From Acidobacteriota bacterium (GTDB taxonomy: Bacteria; Acidobacteriota; Polarisedimenticolia; Polarisedimenticolales; Polarisedimenticolaceae), in NCBI GenBank assembly GCA_011773795.1, contig WVWW01000195.1, positions 31,879 to 39,727 of the forward strand: DNA of 7,849 nt. Direction: 5' to 3'. Position 1 is the stretch's first letter, and the number at the start of each line of letters is the position of its first letter. This document shows, piece by piece, positions 6,150 through 7,849 of this stretch. The position numbers and the translations under genes are program-made. Below the pieces are notes generated by a model that was not told the DNA's origin, made no database searches, and saw nothing but the letters and a program-made list of their open reading frames with translations.

Positions 6150-7207
6150 AACCACGCCTTGAGACACTGCACCCGGTCCTCGTAGTCGTTCGGGTAGAGC
6201 AACCAGGTCGCGGCCGAGAGCGACGACAGCAGCGAGTTGCCGTCCTGCGGCGTGAAGCAGTAGCCGACGATCTCCGTGCCGTTGCGCACGGCAAGCGTCG
6301 GTTGACAGACCACGGTGACGTTGAGGATGCGGCCGTAGTGCCCCTGGTCACGCCCGAACGAAAACACCGCGTTGGCCGAGCTCTTGTAGGTCAACGCCAT
6401 CCGATCGTTGAGCATGATGTGCTCGATCAGGCGCTGGGCGTTGGTCTCGCTCTTGACCTTGATATCGAAGAAGATCGTGTGCATGTACTGCGTATTCAGC
6501 TTGATCGCGGTCGAGAACAGGTTCAGGTCGTAACCCATCGTGTTGTAAAGCGACCACGCGTCCCGCGCGTGGTGCGTGCCGAACCGCTCGTCCTTGTGCC
6601 GTCCCACCATCGGGCTGGGCACGAAGCTGCCGTCCTGGGAGATGTCGTTGGCCCGGCGCATGCAGACGAAACGGCCCTCGACCAGGTTGTCGGGACCGCC
6701 GTCTTGCAGCGCCAGCGCCTGGATCAGGATCGACAGGTTGTGCGTGTTGCAGGAGACGACCTGGATGAACTTGTCCTCGCCTCGAATCAGCGCCGAATCG
6801 TTGATTCCCCGGGCGTAGGGCTTGCCGAAACCGAACTCGCTGCCCTGGGCGATGAACCCCAGCGTGTTCTTGGTGAACTTCTCGTAGTACTTGGTCTTGT
6901 TGGAGATCCCGACGCCGGAGGGCGTGCAGTCGATGACGACCGCGGCGCGGTTGATCGCCTCGACCGCCTCGAAGCTGGGCTCCATCCCGAGGTTCTGGAA
7001 GCCCTTGGCGGCCGAATCGTCGACGCACAGACGGGCACCCTTGCTCATCAGGCTGATGACCTTCGAGCGGTCGGTGAGTAGCGGGGTGCGCTTGTGAAAA
7101 GTGACCTCGTCGATGCCCAACTGCTCACGGAATTCACACAGCAAGCCGATCAGAGGCTCGCCGATCGTTCCTGTGCCGATGACATGGACAACTGCGTTCC
7201 CGCTCAT
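6134..7207 (-). CDS. Class II (archaeal-type) GAPDH-like dehydrogenase
   Basis: This 357-residue protein resembles archaeal glyceraldehyde-3-phosphate dehydrogenase, which oxidises glyceraldehyde 3-phosphate to 1,3-bisphosphoglycerate with NAD(P). A Rossmann glycine motif GTGTIG is at 11-16, followed by KRTP at 39-42, similar to the SKTRP of archaeal enzymes; a basic residue there can favour NADP. DCTPSGVG spans 93-100. The presumed catalytic Cys153 sits in VVSCNTHNL, RR at 184-185 matches the archaeal RRGADP segment, HH at 212-213 matches the archaeal PSHHGPD, and His243 in YMH aligns with the catalytic His219 of the Methanothermus fervidus enzyme. The archaeal SCNTTGL is here SCNTHNL, which may change the phosphate site and substrate. 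The start is the ATG at 7205-7207 (AGGAG seven bases upstream). A longer TTG start at 7312 would lie inside the -35 box. The opposite strand is also open for 392 codons but shows no family motif. Family membership is fairly sure; the substrate is not. Confidence 0.82.
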   Translation of the reverse strand: MSGNAVVHVIGTGTIGEPLIGLLCEFREQLGIDEVTFHKRTPLLTDRSKVISLMSKGARLCVDDSAAKGFQNLGMEPSFEAVEAINRAAVVIDCTPSGVGISNKTKYYEKFTKNTLGFIAQGSEFGFGKPYARGINDSALIRGEDKFIQVVSCNTHNLSILIQALALQDGGPDNLVEGRFVCMRRANDISQDGSFVPSPMVGRHKDERFGTHHARDAWSLYNTMGYDLNLFSTAIKLNTQYMHTIFFDIKVKSETNAQRLIEHIMLNDRMALTYKSSANAVFSFGRDQGHYGRILNVTVVCQPTLAVRNGTEIVGYCFTPQDGNSLLSSLSAATWLLYPNDYEDRVQCLKAWFYDEV

Positions 7208-7214
7208 GGTAGAA

Positions 7215-7219
7215 CTCCT
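7215..7219 (-). promoter_or_regulatory. Ribosome binding site of the GAPDH-like gene
   Basis: On the - strand AGGAG lies seven bases before the ATG at 7205-7207. It supports that start over the longer frame opening with TTG at 7312. Confidence 0.7.
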
Positions 7220-7282
7220 GCTAGAGGCCGATTCGGCTGCCAGAATGATTGCGTGGTGGATTTCGCTACGAGTGAAAGCGCG

Positions 7283-7312
7283 ATGATGCCACCGGGCGAA
7301 GCGGGCTGTCAA
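7283..7312 (-). promoter_or_regulatory. Candidate promoter of the GAPDH-like gene
   Basis: Read on the - strand, a perfect -35 box TTGACA (7312 down to 7307) is followed after 18 bases by CATCAT (7288 down to 7283), a four-of-six match to the -10 consensus. Transcription would start near 7276 and give a leader of about 70 bases. The good -35 with a poor -10 suggests moderate or activator-assisted strength. The -35 is one arm of the inverted repeat shared with the hprK promoter. Confidence 0.45.
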
Positions 7313-7330
7313 ACGCGCGTTCTTGACAGC
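7305..7330. repeat. Inverted repeat spanning two divergent -35 boxes
   Basis: GCTGTCAA (7305-7312) and TTGACAGC (7323-7330) are perfect 8-base inverted arms separated by ten bases. Each arm contains the TTGACA -35 box of the promoter firing outward from it. The geometry, with arm centres 18 bases apart, is compatible with a dimeric regulator, but the symmetry could also be only the result of two good -35 boxes back to back. The extra matching GC outside the hexamer on each arm is the part that the -35 consensus does not explain. Confidence 0.5.
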
Positions 7331-7351
7331 TTCGGACCCCCTTCCTAAAAT
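7323..7351 (+). promoter_or_regulatory. Strong sigma70-type promoter of hprK
   Basis: TTGACA at 7323-7328 and TAAAAT at 7346-7351 are separated by the ideal 17 bases: six of six and five of six matches to consensus. Transcription would start near 7358, about 28 bases before the favoured TTG start of hprK. The AT-rich patch around 7346-7370 stands out against the GC-rich surroundings. This is the clearest promoter in the window. Confidence 0.75.
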
Positions 7352-7373
7352 TCCGCCATTCTTTCAAAACGTC

Positions 7374-7377
7374 GGAG
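7374..7377 (+). promoter_or_regulatory. Ribosome binding site deciding the hprK start
   Basis: GGAG lies eight bases before a TTG at 7386-7388. The later ATG at 7419 has its nearest match (AGGAA, 7396-7400) 18 bases upstream, which is too far. This is the main reason for preferring the TTG. Confidence 0.45.
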
Positions 7378-7385
7378 CCGCTCGA

Positions 7386-7849
7386 TTGGGTGACCAGGAA
7401 AGCTGCGCGATCCCTACCATGGCCGTGCGCGAGTTACTCTCGGACGCCGGTGCGGAGGCGCTCGGTCTGAACGTCCGTGCCGGGGCCAACGGACTCGACA
7501 ATCTCGTCAGCCGCGCGCGCATCCAGAAACCGGGTCTCGCCCTGGCGGGCTTCCTCGAGTACATCGACTCGGGACGCATCCAGATCCTCGGCAAGTCCGA
7601 GATGATCTTCCTGCAGGAGCGCCCGCCGGCCGAGCGCGAGCGGATCATGGCTCAGCTGTGCCGCCAGGGCGCCAGCTGCTTCGTGGTGACCGGCGGGTCC
7701 GAGATCCCCGAGGAGCTCGTCAAGGTCGCCGAGCGCCAGGACGTCCCGTTGCTCACGACGGACCTGACGGCGTCCGTGGCCATCGATCTGTTGACCCGTT
7801 ACCTGGAGGACCGGCTGGCGCCACGGGTCGTCGTCCAGGGTGTGTTGCT
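7386..7849 (+). CDS. hprK: HPr kinase/phosphorylase, N-terminal part (HprK), cut by window edge
   Basis: HprK phosphorylates and dephosphorylates a serine of the phosphocarrier HPr, linking the phosphotransferase system to carbon status. Only the N-terminal domain is present. Counting from the ATG at 7419, it shows VRELL at 3-7, RARIQKPGLALAGF at 32-45, RIQILGKSE at 53-61, CFVVTGG at 87-93, and the linker LTRYLEDRLAPRVVVQGVL at 125-143, which leads into the kinase domain in this family. The Walker A motif and HPr-binding loop would lie beyond the edge, so catalytic competence cannot be checked. Two starts are possible. The TTG at 7386 has a GGAG site and adds 11 residues (MGDQESCAIPT); the ATG at 7419 fits usual family length but lacks a site. 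It diverges from the GAPDH-like gene and has its own strong promoter. In many lineages outside Firmicutes, HprK serves regulatory roles without full sugar transport systems. Confidence 0.88.
   Translation, partial: MGDQESCAIPTMAVRELLSDAGAEALGLNVRAGANGLDNLVSRARIQKPGLALAGFLEYIDSGRIQILGKSEMIFLQERPPAERERIMAQLCRQGASCFVVTGGSEIPEELVKVAERQDVPLLTTDLTASVAIDLLTRYLEDRLAPRVVVQGVL

Noticed and set aside
5903..7081. A 392-codon open frame on the + strand opposite the GAPDH-like gene
   Set aside because: Its translation is rich in Arg, Val, Asp and His, with no recognisable domain. The - strand shows clear GAPDH-family motifs, a good ribosome binding site and a promoter. High GC makes long antisense frames common.
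7208..7312. A 35-residue N-terminal extension of the GAPDH-like protein from TTG at 7312
   Set aside because: The TTG is part of the -35 box, the extension resembles no GAPDH N-terminus, and the ATG at 7207 has AGGAG at ideal spacing directly before the Rossmann motif.

Overview
This is a GC-rich bacterial window with dense coding and very short intergenic gaps. Its main content is a type II (dissociated) fatty acid synthesis cluster on the + strand in the order fabH, fabD, fabG, acpP, fabF (positions 109-4314). The pair for the electron transfer flavoprotein follows, etfB then etfA (4375-6149). A convergent gene on the - strand (6134-7207) encodes a protein that resembles class II, archaeal-type glyceraldehyde-3-phosphate dehydrogenase (GAPDH). 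The right edge holds the start of hprK, for HPr kinase/phosphorylase, on the + strand; it is cut off by the window before its kinase domain.

All five fab genes look intact. Their catalytic residues are visible and fall at, or within a few residues of, the positions known from Escherichia coli. FabD loads malonate onto AcpP, FabH starts the chain from an acyl-CoA, FabF elongates it, and FabG reduces the 3-oxo group. The dehydratase (FabZ/FabA) and enoyl reductase (FabI/K/L/V) needed to complete the cycle are not in the window. Gene junctions are tight: fabH/fabD and etfB/etfA share one base (TAATG and TGATG), and fabD/fabG overlap by four (TTGA, with TTG as the fabG start). This points to one translationally coupled transcription unit, perhaps continuing into etfBA across a 60-base gap with no evident terminator or promoter.

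The right-hand third is about central carbon metabolism. The GAPDH-like gene and hprK diverge from a 178-base intergenic region. That region holds a textbook sigma70-type promoter towards hprK (TTGACA, 17 bases, TAAAAT) and a weaker one towards the GAPDH-like gene. The two -35 boxes form the arms of a perfect 8-base inverted repeat, GCTGTCAA/TTGACAGC. This shared promoter-operator arrangement and the altered phosphate-site motif of the GAPDH-like protein are the most notable observations here.

The organism cannot be named from this sequence. The high GC, the fab cluster and HprK fit several Gram-negative-type lineages outside the gamma-proteobacteria, for example deltaproteobacterial, planctomycete-like or related candidate phyla; this is inference only. 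I see no RNA genes, mobile elements, CRISPR arrays or defence genes. I did not find a clearly new multi-gene system.
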